Shown piece by piece: positions 1 to 6,669 of a stretch of DNA of 7,849 bases. Numbering within the stretch: position 1 is the stretch's first letter; each line of letters begins with the position of its first letter. Below the pieces are notes generated by a model, which did no database searches, was not told the DNA's origin, and saw only the letters and a program-made list of their open reading frames with translations. Location: contig JAFDJI010000142.1 of NCBI GenBank assembly GCA_019307545.1, positions 1 through 7,849 on the forward strand, in the 5' to 3' direction. A program made the translations under genes and the position numbers. Source of the DNA: Deltaproteobacteria bacterium. Lineage in GTDB: Bacteria; Myxococcota_A; UBA796; GCA-2862545.

Positions 1-1
1 G

Positions 2-1237
2 GCGGTGGACACCGCGGTGGACGAGGTGGAGGCCATGCTGGGCGGCGCACCCATCGAGGGGTGGCAGGTGCACACCCACATCCAGCCCCTGCTGCAGCGG
101 GCTGCGGAACGCGCCGTTGCCGCGGGCATGCTGGAGTTGGACCGGGACTACCCCCTCGCGGCGGGCGCCGAGGTGGCGCTGGTGGCGGTACGGGTCGAGG
201 ACGGCGCGGTGGTGGCCATGGTCGGGGGCCGCGACTACCGAAACAGCCCCTTCAACCGTGCCACCCGTGCCTGGCGCCACCCCGGCTCCACCGTCAAGCC
301 GCTGACCCTGTTGGCGGCCTTCGACCGCGATCCCGGCCTGTCGCCGACCTCAACGGTGGTGGACGAGCCCATCTCGCGCGTCCAGGAGGGTTCGGCCCGC
401 CCCTGGTCCCCACGCAACTACGACGGCGCCTTCCTCGGTGAGATCACCCTGCGGGAGGCCATCGAGCACAGCCGCAACATCCCCGCGGTGAAGCTCGCGG
501 AGGAGGTGGGGCTGCAAGACCTGCAGACCTTCTACCGCGACAGTGGCCTGTCCCGCGCCACCGCCTGGCGGTCGGCGGCCCTGGGGGCCTTCGAGGCCAC
601 CCCGATGGAGGTGGCTGGGGCCTACACCATCTTCCCCGGCGGCGGTACCCGATCGCGGCCCTGGCTGGTGCGCTCGGCCACCAAGGGGCGGAACGACGCC
701 ATCCGGTACTGGGAGCCCGAACGGGCCGAGGTGGCGTCCGCGCGCGCGTCCGCCCTGGCGACCTCGGTACTCCAGGGGGTCATCACCGACGGTACGGGTG
801 CGCGGGCACAACGCTACGGAGTGCGGGGTGCCGTGGGTGGCAAGACCGGGACCACCGACGACTTCCGGGACGCCTGGTTCGTGGGGTTCACGCCCGACCT
901 GGCGGTCGCGGTGTGGGTCGGGCGCGATCGCGACGAGGCGCTGGGGCTCTCGGGCAGCCGCGCGGCGCTCCCCACCTGGTCCCGCTTCGTGGTGGCGAGC
1001 GGCACGTCCAGTGGCACGTTTCCCCGTCCCGAGGGCCTGGTGACGGTGGAGATGTGCACCGAGAGCCACCAGATCGCGCGGGACGCCTGCCCCACCACGT
1101 ACCCGGAACTGTTCGCCGAAGGACACGTGTCGCGGGAGCGCTGCGACCGACACGGCGGCTTTCCCATCGAGATCGGGCGACTGTTCGACCTGTTCGGACA
1201 TCGGAAGCGCGCCGACGTGCGCGGCGACGCGCCGTAG
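2..1237 (+). CDS. Class A penicillin-binding protein, C-terminal transpeptidase part (5' end outside window)
   Basis: This is the C-terminal part of a bifunctional peptidoglycan synthase, which polymerises glycan strands and cross-links peptide stems in the periplasm. Only the linker and transpeptidase domain are visible; the transmembrane and glycosyltransferase parts must lie upstream, since the frame is open to the left edge. Counting the GTG at 5 as residue 1, all three penicillin-binding motifs are present. They are SxxK as S95-T-V-K98 within RHPGSTVKPL (serine codon at 287), SxN as S156-R-N158 followed by IPAV, and KTGT at 280-283 followed by a DAWFVG block. The preceding AMVGGRDY and FNRAT blocks are also typical of class A proteins. 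The tail (351-383) has three cysteines and a CxxHGG ending, as often seen in this family. About 410 residues are visible, against a usual total of 700-850. I cannot separate PBP1A, 1B and 1C types without the N-terminus. The gene is followed by 83 bp before transketolase. Confidence 0.95.
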   Translation, partial: AVDTAVDEVEAMLGGAPIEGWQVHTHIQPLLQRAAERAVAAGMLELDRDYPLAAGAEVALVAVRVEDGAVVAMVGGRDYRNSPFNRATRAWRHPGSTVKPLTLLAAFDRDPGLSPTSTVVDEPISRVQEGSARPWSPRNYDGAFLGEITLREAIEHSRNIPAVKLAEEVGLQDLQTFYRDSGLSRATAWRSAALGAFEATPMEVAGAYTIFPGGGTRSRPWLVRSATKGRNDAIRYWEPERAEVASARASALATSVLQGVITDGTGARAQRYGVRGAVGGKTGTTDDFRDAWFVGFTPDLAVAVWVGRDRDEALGLSGSRAALPTWSRFVVASGTSSGTFPRPEGLVTVEMCTESHQIARDACPTTYPELFAEGHVSRERCDRHGGFPIEIGRLFDLFGHRKRADVRGDAP

Positions 1238-1284
1238 CCGGTCGCGCTCTCGGCAGCCTTTTCGTGCGTTGACCCTGGTTCCCC

Positions 1285-1304
1285 GGCGGGGTAGTTCGCC
1301 CGCC
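1285..1304 (+). other. GC-only hairpin in the leader before transketolase
   Basis: GGCGGG (1285-1290) and CCCGCC (1299-1304) form a perfect 6-bp all-GC stem with an 8-base loop, ending 6 bases before the Shine-Dalgarno of the next gene. No T-run follows it, so it is a poor intrinsic terminator. It could partly end transcription of the upstream penicillin-binding protein gene, or form a stem in the transketolase leader. A TTGACC hexamer at 1269-1274 resembles a -35 box, but the sequence 17 bases downstream (TAGTTC) is a poor -10, so I do not call a promoter. Confidence 0.3.
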
Positions 1305-1310
1305 TGCCCT

Positions 1311-1318
1311 GGAGGGAG
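1311..1318 (+). promoter_or_regulatory. Shine-Dalgarno for the TTG start of transketolase
   Basis: GGAGGGAG ends two bases before TTG 1321; its GGAGG core is 5 bases from the start codon. It decides the start. An in-frame TGA lies at 1270-1272, and no ATG or GTG occurs in frame between that stop and 1321. Translation from TTG gives the N-terminus expected for the family. Confidence 0.8.
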
Positions 1319-1320
1319 CT

Positions 1321-3267
1321 TTGGACCTGCACGAACAGTGTGTGAACACCATCAAGGGGCTGGCCATGGATGCCATCCAGGCCGCCAACTCCGGCCACCC
1401 GGGGATGCCCCTGGGCATGGCGAGCGCGGCCACCGTGCTGTGGCGGGAGTTCCTCAAGCACGACCCCACCGACCCCGCCTGGGCGAACCGCGATCGATTC
1501 GTGCTCTCCCCGGGCCATGGCTCCATGCTGCTCTACTCCCTGCTCCACCTCTCCGGCTACGACCTCCCCCTGGACGAGATCCGGCGCTTCCGGCAGTGGG
1601 GCAGCGCCACCCCCGGTCACCCGGAGTACGGCCACACCCCCGGGGTGGAGACCACCACCGGCCCCTTGGGCCAGGGCTTCGCGATGGGCGTGGGCATGGC
1701 CCTCGCCGAGCGCTACCTCCGGGAGAGCTTCGGCCCCGACCTGGTCGACCACAACATCTATGGGATCGTCTCGGACGGCGACCTGATGGAGGGCGTCGCT
1801 GCCGAGGCCGCCTCCCTGGCTGGTCACCTTCAACTCGGCAAGATCGTCTACCTGTACGACGACAACCGAATCACCATCGACGGGTCCACGGACCTGACCA
1901 TGACGGAAAACGTGGGTGCCAGGTTCGAGGCGTACGGATGGCACGTGGTGCACCTCGACGACGGCCATGACCCGGTCCAGGTGGAGCGGGCCATCGAGGA
2001 GGCCCGCCTGGAGACCGCCCGTCCCTCCCTGATCCTCTGCCCGACTGTCATTGGGCAGGGCTCGAGCAAGGAGGGCTCGGAGAAGACCCACGGTTCGCCC
2101 CTGGGCGAGGACGACGTCCGCGCCACCAAGCAGCGCATCGGCCTCGATCCGGAGAAGTCCTTCCAGGTGCCCGACATCGTCTGCGAGGCGTTCCGTGAGC
2201 ACGACGGACCCGCAGAGAACGCGGCGTGGCAGGCCCGGATGAGCGAGCACCCCCTGGGACCGCAGCTGCAATCCTGGCTGGCGCGAGACGGCGCTGCCGC
2301 CGTGGCGAAAGTGAAATGGCCCACCTTCGAGGTCGGGACCAAGCTCGCGACCCGAAAGGCTTCCCAGGCGTGCCTGCGCGCCATCACCAGCGAAGTCCCC
2401 TGGATCGTGGGAGGGTCTGCGGACCTCACCGGCTCCAACGGCACCAACCTGGGCACCGCGGCCCTCTCCCCGACGCGCTTTGCCGGCGCCCCGATGATCC
2501 ACTTCGGGATCCGGGAGCACGCCATGGGGAGTATGGCCAATGGCATCGCCCTGCACGGCGGGCTGCGGCCCTTCTCCGCCACCTTCCTGGTGTTTCACGA
2601 CTACCAGCGACCGGCCGTTCGGCTCTCCGCCCTCATGAGGCAGCCGGTCATCTACATCTACACCCACGACTCGGTGTTCCTCGGCGAAGACGGGCCCACA
2701 CACCAACCAGTGGAGACCCTCGCCTCGATGCGGACTGTCCCCCGCATGCGCACCCTGCGCCCGGCCGACGCCAACGAGACGGCGGCCGCCTGGAGGTTCA
2801 TCCTCGGCTACACCGACGGCCCGGTCGCCCTGGTGCTCACCCGCCAAGGACTGCCGATCATGGAGGAGACGCGGGATGCCGAGATCGCTCGCGGGGCCTA
2901 CGTGCTCTCCGACGTCGATGACCCCGCGGTGGTGCTCCTGGCGAGCGGCTCCGAGGTGCCCACCGTCCTCGCAGCGCGGGAAGAGCTGGCCACGGCAGGC
3001 ATCGCGGCGCGGGTGGTCTCGGTGCCCTGCATGGAGCTTTTCCTGGCGCAGGACGAGGCCTACCGAAAGGAAGTGCTCCTCGACGGGGTGCCGCGTGTCT
3101 CCGTGGAGGCCGGCCTCACCTTCGGCTGGGAGCGGTTGGTGGGCGACCAGGGCCTGAGTATCGGGATCGAGGACTTCGGCGCCTCGGCTCCCGCCTCGGT
3201 GCTCGCAGAGAAGATGGGGCTCACCCCCGACGCGGTGGCGCAGAGGGTCGAGGCGTTCCTCAGCTGA
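1321..3267 (+). CDS. tkt: Transketolase
   Basis: This thiamine-diphosphate enzyme moves two-carbon ketol units between sugar phosphates in the non-oxidative pentose phosphate pathway (or Calvin cycle) in the cytoplasm. It is 648 residues, close to the usual 650-680, and appears intact. The N-terminus carries the family block N-S-G-H-P-G (H26), followed by SPGHGSML (H66) and PGHPE (H100). The cofactor motif starts SDGDLMEG (151-158) and ends DDN (180-182). It has serine where many family members have glycine in GDG; actinobacterial transketolases share this variant. KTHGSP (H257) and ATRKAS (343-348) are phosphosugar/cofactor contacts by family comparison. GSADLTGSN (365-373) and GIREHAMG (396-403) come next, with E399 matching the catalytic glutamate. 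The pyrimidine domain includes EDGPTHQP (456-463; D457, H461). The C-terminal domain begins near 525 and is complete. The start is a TTG with a strong Shine-Dalgarno. The next gene begins 3 bases after the stop, suggesting cotranscription. Confidence 0.97.
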   Translation: MDLHEQCVNTIKGLAMDAIQAANSGHPGMPLGMASAATVLWREFLKHDPTDPAWANRDRFVLSPGHGSMLLYSLLHLSGYDLPLDEIRRFRQWGSATPGHPEYGHTPGVETTTGPLGQGFAMGVGMALAERYLRESFGPDLVDHNIYGIVSDGDLMEGVAAEAASLAGHLQLGKIVYLYDDNRITIDGSTDLTMTENVGARFEAYGWHVVHLDDGHDPVQVERAIEEARLETARPSLILCPTVIGQGSSKEGSEKTHGSPLGEDDVRATKQRIGLDPEKSFQVPDIVCEAFREHDGPAENAAWQARMSEHPLGPQLQSWLARDGAAAVAKVKWPTFEVGTKLATRKASQACLRAITSEVPWIVGGSADLTGSNGTNLGTAALSPTRFAGAPMIHFGIREHAMGSMANGIALHGGLRPFSATFLVFHDYQRPAVRLSALMRQPVIYIYTHDSVFLGEDGPTHQPVETLASMRTVPRMRTLRPADANETAAAWRFILGYTDGPVALVLTRQGLPIMEETRDAEIARGAYVLSDVDDPAVVLLASGSEVPTVLAAREELATAGIAARVVSVPCMELFLAQDEAYRKEVLLDGVPRVSVEAGLTFGWERLVGDQGLSIGIEDFGASAPASVLAEKMGLTPDAVAQRVEAFLS

Positions 3268-3270
3268 TCG

Positions 3271-4407
3271 ATGCCCGCACTCCCCCCTCCGTCTCCACGC
3301 ACCGCACCCTTCGAGGTCCACGAAGGGACCCACACCCTGCACCTCCTCACCCCGGACGAAGAGGTGCAGTGGAGCTTCGATCGGCGCGGCCGGTTGATCG
3401 CGGGGCACGACGGAGGGTTCCACTTCCTGGTGGGGATGGACGGCCGCGTGCTGCTGCGGGACCGCCGTGAAAGGACCCGCCCACCCCCCGTGCGGCTGAC
3501 CTTCGAGGAGGTCGCGCCGTTGTACGACCGGGTGGCCGCGGACATTGCCGCGGTGCTTGCTTTCTCCCTCGAGGAGAACACCGCTCGAGCCTGGCTGGCC
3601 CTGGCGGCCGCCCGCGACGCGGAGACCTACCGCCGCGACGCCGCCGCCTTCGCCGAGGTGTACCAGCCGGTGTCGGTACTCCCCCCCGACTGCTACCGGG
3701 CCCTCGTGGTCCAGCTTGCCGAGGGGTGCTGCTACAACCGGTGTGCCTTCTGCACCCTGTACCAGGACGTCCCCTACCGGGTGAAGACCGCTGCGGATCT
3801 CGAAGCACACCTGGACGGCATCGCGGCGCTGTTCGGCGATGCATTGGCCCTTCGAAACAAGGTGTTCCTGGGAGACGCCAACGCCCTGGCCCTCGACCAG
3901 GCGCTCCTCCTCGACCACATCGAGCACGTCCGGCGGCGGTTCCCGGACGTTGCCGCGGGGGGGTTCCACAGCTTCCTCGACACCTTCACCCGACCCCTGA
4001 AGACCGAAGCCCAACTCTCGGCGCTCCGGGGGGCGGGGCTGCGCCGGGTGTACGTGGGCTTGGAGTCCGGACACCGGCCGCTGCGGGCTGCCCTGCGCAA
4101 GCCAGGCACCGTGGCCGGGACCCGGGAGGTAGTGGCGGCCTGTAGGCGCGCGGGGGTTGGCGTCGGGATCATCGTCCTGGTTGGCGCAGGTGGAGCGGAG
4201 TTCGCGGCGGGGCACCTCCGCGACACCATGGAGGCGATCCGCGCCATGGACCTCGGTGAGACCGACCTCGTGTACCTCTCCCCACTCACCGGGGCGATGC
4301 AGCCCCCCGGGTTGGAGATCGCCTCCCAGACCGCCGCGTTTCGAGCGGCCCTTTCCGAGAGCCCCTTCAAGGTGGCGCGCTACGACCTTCGGCGGTGGAT
4401 CTACTGA
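3271..4407 (+). CDS. Radical SAM protein of unknown substrate
   Basis: This is a radical S-adenosylmethionine enzyme, expected to bind a [4Fe-4S] cluster and generate a 5'-deoxyadenosyl radical in the cytoplasm. The cluster motif CxxxCxxC is C154-YNR-C158-AF-C161, preceded by an extra cysteine (C153). Further blocks are VFLGDANAL (198-206), KTEAQLSALRGAG (244-256), YVGLESG (261-267) and GIIVLVGAGG (299-308), in the usual order of a radical SAM barrel. The 'FLgDanAL ... YvGLESG' pattern resembles stand-alone COG1032-type proteins with no assigned reaction. Residues 1-140 form an extra N-terminal region: a polar, beta-like segment (to about 75), then a probably helical stretch. I do not recognise it. 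No cobalamin-binding or SPASM-type cysteine-rich domain is evident. The ATG lies 3 bases after the transketolase stop and has no good Shine-Dalgarno at normal spacing (nearest GAGG 17 bases away), so translational coupling is likely. The 378-residue protein appears complete. The class is sure; the substrate is unknown. Confidence 0.9.
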   Translation: MPALPPPSPRTAPFEVHEGTHTLHLLTPDEEVQWSFDRRGRLIAGHDGGFHFLVGMDGRVLLRDRRERTRPPPVRLTFEEVAPLYDRVAADIAAVLAFSLEENTARAWLALAAARDAETYRRDAAAFAEVYQPVSVLPPDCYRALVVQLAEGCCYNRCAFCTLYQDVPYRVKTAADLEAHLDGIAALFGDALALRNKVFLGDANALALDQALLLDHIEHVRRRFPDVAAGGFHSFLDTFTRPLKTEAQLSALRGAGLRRVYVGLESGHRPLRAALRKPGTVAGTREVVAACRRAGVGVGIIVLVGAGGAEFAAGHLRDTMEAIRAMDLGETDLVYLSPLTGAMQPPGLEIASQTAAFRAALSESPFKVARYDLRRWIY

Positions 4408-4424
4408 ACCCCTTCAGCGTCTAC

Positions 4425-4440
4425 GGTAGCGCCGGCTACC
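4425..4440. terminator. Hairpin at the convergent gene junction, possible bidirectional terminator
   Basis: GGTAGC (4425-4430) and GCTACC (4435-4440) form a perfect 6-bp stem around a GCCG tetraloop. It lies 17 bases after the radical SAM stop codon and overlaps the stop codon of the lipoprotein gene on the other strand (4436-4438). A second small inverted repeat, CTAC-G-GTAG (4421-4429), overlaps it. No T-run follows on either strand, so this is not a classical intrinsic terminator. Position between two gene ends is the main support. Confidence 0.35.
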
Positions 4441-5452
4441 AGCCCCAGTCCAGGCCCTCGTCGCCGGAGGTGTCTGACCCCGACGAGTCCGTCGCGGCAA
4501 AGGACTCGAACCAGCTCTGCACCCCGTAGAAGTGGACCTGCTCGTCGTCGGCGAGCGCCAGGGTGCGTCCGTCGTTGGACGTCTTCACCTCATCGGCTGC
4601 GCCCGGGGTGTTGAAGCTGTTGTCGATCTCGCCGGTAAAGCCGTCGATCACCCCCACCCCGCCACCACCACGCTCGTGGGCCACGGTGACCACCGCGGAG
4701 GCCCGCACACCCATGTCGTCCAAAGCCTGGACCGCGCCGCCGACCTCGGTGGTCCACCGGAGCGCACCATCGGCCTCGATGCCGCGCACCGTGGTGCCGC
4801 CGATCTCGGCCGCATACAGGACGTCGGCCACGGGGTCCCACTCCACCAGCTCGGAGGGATCTTCGGACACCACCACCGACGAGGAGGGGGTGACCAGGCT
4901 CACCCCGCCGTTGTGGCCGACGAAGGCGTGCCCGAGGGTGGGATCCGCGCTCAGGCCGGGGGAGCCGGCGCACACATCCGGCGACAGGTCGGTGCGCCCA
5001 GGCGCCGTGGTGCCGACCCACTCCACCCCGCAATCTTCATCGTCGCCGGCGAGGACCACCACGCCCTCGTCTTCGAGCAGGCGCCCCTGCATGACGTCAG
5101 GCACTGGGAAATCGTCGGTGTCCGCTCCCCAGAAGCCGTCGTCCTTTTGGATGTGGACGCCTTCTTCCGAGGCGACGAGCACCACGACGTTCCCGCCCTG
5201 CTCGCCGACGTCTTCCACCGTGTCGTCGCTGCCCGGGTAGTCGTAGTCGGTGCCGAGGGTGGCGTATTCCACGTCGACCGCGCAGGTGGTGCCCACCATG
5301 CCGACCTGGGCGCCCCTGTACCCCCACGCATCGGTGTCGTGGACGATGATGCCGCGGGTGGCCTGATACAGCGTGCTCTCGTGCGTGAACACCATGGCAT
5401 CGCTGCACCCAGTGGCTGCGACGACAAAACCAAGCAAAGCCAGATGACGCAT
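4436..5452 (-). CDS. Putative lipoprotein, paralogue of the upstream neighbour
   Basis: This is a predicted secreted lipoprotein of 338 residues with unknown function. The signal is short: MRH, a hydrophobic stretch, then A-T-G-C with lipidated C16. Position +2 is serine, which under the E. coli rule would favour the outer membrane. The mature protein is acidic and rich in glycine and valine. It has four cysteines in all (C16, C57, C141, C161), each with a counterpart in the neighbour encoded at 6492-5554. Shared blocks are QATRG (30-34), TTCAV (55-59), DYPG (71-74), VEWV (143-146) and SADPTLG (168-174). They continue with VLYAA (211-215), VRGIE (222-226), DDMG (245-248), TGE (273-275) and VHF (306-308). 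The G-A-L-R-W-T-T-E segment (229-236) resembles a PQQ-type propeller strand, so a beta-propeller-like C-terminal half is possible. The tail (319-338) is acidic and serine-rich, ends in WGW, and is absent from the neighbour. The ATG at 5452 is chosen because it has a strong Shine-Dalgarno and puts the signal at the N-terminus. A GTG at 5557 would add 35 polar residues and spoil the signal. Confidence 0.88.
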   Translation of the reverse strand: MRHLALLGFVVAATGCSDAMVFTHESTLYQATRGIIVHDTDAWGYRGAQVGMVGTTCAVDVEYATLGTDYDYPGSDDTVEDVGEQGGNVVVLVASEEGVHIQKDDGFWGADTDDFPVPDVMQGRLLEDEGVVVLAGDDEDCGVEWVGTTAPGRTDLSPDVCAGSPGLSADPTLGHAFVGHNGGVSLVTPSSSVVVSEDPSELVEWDPVADVLYAAEIGGTTVRGIEADGALRWTTEVGGAVQALDDMGVRASAVVTVAHERGGGGVGVIDGFTGEIDNSFNTPGAADEVKTSNDGRTLALADDEQVHFYGVQSWFESFAATDSSGSDTSGDEGLDWGW

Positions 5453-5458
5453 ACGTTT

Positions 5459-5464
5459 CCCTCC
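5459..5464 (-). promoter_or_regulatory. Shine-Dalgarno deciding the start of the second lipoprotein gene
   Basis: Read on the - strand, GGAGGG followed by AAACGT precedes ATG 5452. This is near ideal and favours 5452 over the upstream in-frame GTG at 5557, which overlaps the preceding gene's stop as GTGA. Confidence 0.75.
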
Positions 5465-5530
5465 GTGCACCGTTGACAGCTGACAAACGCCTCGGTGCGT
5501 CACTTCATTCGATTTATCTGCCGAAACCAA

Positions 5531-5548
5531 TCCGGGGACCTGGCCGGA
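5531..5548 (-). other. Weak hairpin between the two lipoprotein genes
   Basis: TCCGG (5531-5535) and CCGGA (5544-5548) can form a 5-bp stem with an 8-base loop just after the stop of the first lipoprotein gene. On the - strand it is followed by TTGGTTT, which is only a poor T-run. It could attenuate transcription between the two genes or be chance in GC-rich DNA. The rest of the 101-bp spacer (5453-5553) has a relatively AT-rich patch at 5503-5530 but no promoter I can defend. Confidence 0.2.
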
Positions 5549-5553
5549 GGCGC

Positions 5554-6492
5554 TCACTGGTCACGACCGTGGCGCTCGAAGGCGCGGAAGTGGACCGACT
5601 GGTCGAGGACCAGGGCGTAGTCGCGCCCATTGCGAGAGACCACGATCTGCTGCGCACCAGCCGGAGTCTCGGTCTCGAGGGTTGCTTCGCCGGTGTATGC
5701 GTCCAGTGCGTACACCTGGTTGCCGGACTCGGCCTCCACCAGCACCGCGACGGCCTCGCGCCACCCCATGTCGTCGATGGACAGGACCGGGTACCCGAGG
5801 TCGGTCTCCCACAAAAGGTCCCCGCTGCTCTCCAGGCCGCGCACCCAGTTCTCGCCGACGCGCGCGACGTACAGGACCTCGGCGAAGGCATCGAAGACGG
5901 CCAGGTCGGCCGCCGCGTCCACCTGGGTGACCCCCGCCTGGCTGATCTGGAACGCGCCGAGGTCTCCACCGGCGACGTACACCCCGCCGAGGGTGGGGTC
6001 AGCGCTCACATCCGGTTCCACCTGACAGAGCGCGGGGTCGACGCCCACCGCGAACCCATCGTGGACCCACTCCACCGCGCAACCGTCGCCCGGGTCGTCC
6101 ACCAGGATCACCACCTCGTCGTCCACCAGTCGGGCCTCGAGCACGTTGGGCCGGTCGATGTCCTCCTGCTGCTCCCAGTTGACGGCGTCGGCCGGGGTGA
6201 TGTGGATGCCCCGTACCGAGGTGACCACCACCGCGTCGATGCCCTGGTAGCGGTCGATGTCCTGGACCTTCTCGTCGACGCCCGGGTAGTCCCGGTCGGC
6301 GCCGACCGCGCCGGTCTCGGTGTTGACGGCGCAGGTGGTGTCGTACATGCCGGCGTTGGCCTGGGTGCCATCGTCGTGGATCACCACCCCGCGCGTCGCG
6401 ACCTGCAGGATCCCGTCCGAGGAGAAGGGGAGACTCAACTCTGCGCAGCCCGTCGCCATCATTGCCAGGGCGCCAACCACCATCAAACGCAT
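5554..6492 (-). CDS. Putative lipoprotein, paralogue of the downstream neighbour
   Basis: This is a predicted secreted lipoprotein of 312 residues, function unknown. The signal is MRLMVVGALAMMATGC with lipidated C16, the same position as in its paralogue at 5452-4436; +2 is alanine. The cysteines C54, C138 and C156 match those of the paralogue in spacing and context (TTCAV 52-56, CAVEWV 138-143, ALC 154-156), so disulfide or metal roles are possible. Other shared blocks are VATRGVVIHD (31-40), DYPG (68-71), SADPTLG (163-169), VLYVA (206-210) and VRGLE (217-221). Toward the C-terminus are LLWETDLG (226-233), DDMGWR (240-245), LDAYTGE (263-269) and VHF (300-302). The last third looks like propeller strands of the PQQ type ('G.L.W.T..G..V', 'V.alDa.TGe'). 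It lacks the acidic tail of its neighbour. The divergence is large, so the duplication is old or the two were acquired separately. A Shine-Dalgarno lies at 6499-6504. The gene follows proS on the same strand after 177 bp, a gap long enough for its own promoter. Confidence 0.9.
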   Translation of the reverse strand: MRLMVVGALAMMATGCAELSLPFSSDGILQVATRGVVIHDDGTQANAGMYDTTCAVNTETGAVGADRDYPGVDEKVQDIDRYQGIDAVVVTSVRGIHITPADAVNWEQQEDIDRPNVLEARLVDDEVVILVDDPGDGCAVEWVHDGFAVGVDPALCQVEPDVSADPTLGGVYVAGGDLGAFQISQAGVTQVDAAADLAVFDAFAEVLYVARVGENWVRGLESSGDLLWETDLGYPVLSIDDMGWREAVAVLVEAESGNQVYALDAYTGEATLETETPAGAQQIVVSRNGRDYALVLDQSVHFRAFERHGRDQ

Positions 6493-6498
6493 GCAGGG

Positions 6499-6504
6499 CC
6501 TCCC
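6499..6504 (-). promoter_or_regulatory. Shine-Dalgarno of the first lipoprotein gene
   Basis: On the - strand GGGAGG is followed by six bases and ATG 6492. It fixes the start that places the lipoprotein signal at the N-terminus. Confidence 0.7.
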
Positions 6505-6584
6505 TTCGCCATCAAGCTGTCCGATCTTGTGACGCGCGGCAGTGCGATTTCTTCAACCTTTGTCTCGATCGGTCCAAGGTCAGG

Positions 6585-6599
6585 CTCGACCGGCTCGAG
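6585..6599. repeat. Small inverted repeat and GGCTCGA direct repeat next to the hexamer tract
   Basis: CTCGA (6585-6589) and TCGAG (6595-6599) can pair around CCGGC. The same bases include a direct repeat GGCTCGA (6583-6589 and 6592-6598). A further GGCTCG complement, CGAGCC, lies at 6646-6651 on the far side of the repeat tract. The stem is short and no T-run follows, so termination by itself is doubtful. Confidence 0.35.
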
Positions 6600-6600
6600 G

Positions 6601-6636
6601 AGCGGGAGCGGGAACGGGAGCGGGAGCGGGAACGAG
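6601..6636. repeat. Hexanucleotide repeat tract, six units
   Basis: Six 6-base units in a row read AGCGGG, AGCGGG, AACGGG, AGCGGG, AGCGGG, AACGAG. The variation itself repeats, so the tract is also two copies of an 18-bp unit differing at one base. It lies 34 bases past the proS stop in the 177-bp gap before the lipoprotein genes. The + strand is purine-rich. In the proS transcript direction it reads as a C-rich, G-poor stretch of CCCGCT/CCCGTT, which could serve as a Rho loading region or be a slippage-prone microsatellite. Neither role is shown by the sequence. Confidence 0.85.
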
Positions 6637-6669
6637 CAGGAGCCCCGAGCCCAGCCATGCCTCAGAGGA

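Noticed and set aside
814..4215. Very long open frame (1133 codons) on the - strand opposite the penicillin-binding protein, transketolase and radical SAM genes
   Set aside because: It lies opposite three genes with clear family motifs, its translation is rich in G, R, H and P with no recognisable domain, and long antisense frames are expected in GC-rich DNA with strong third-position bias.
4532..5476. Open frame of 314 codons on the + strand opposite the second lipoprotein gene
   Set aside because: It is a mirror of the real coding strand, with no family motif and no ribosome binding site. The homology between the two lipoproteins supports the - strand.
5473..5478. TTGACA on the + strand, a perfect -35 hexamer
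   Set aside because: Nothing like a -10 box lies 16-18 bases downstream and no + strand gene follows; both genes here read on the - strand.
6493..6600. Search for a promoter of the lipoprotein genes in the spacer after proS
   Set aside because: A TTGAAG-like hexamer near 6553-6558 on the - strand has no acceptable -10 partner, so I cannot support a promoter call.
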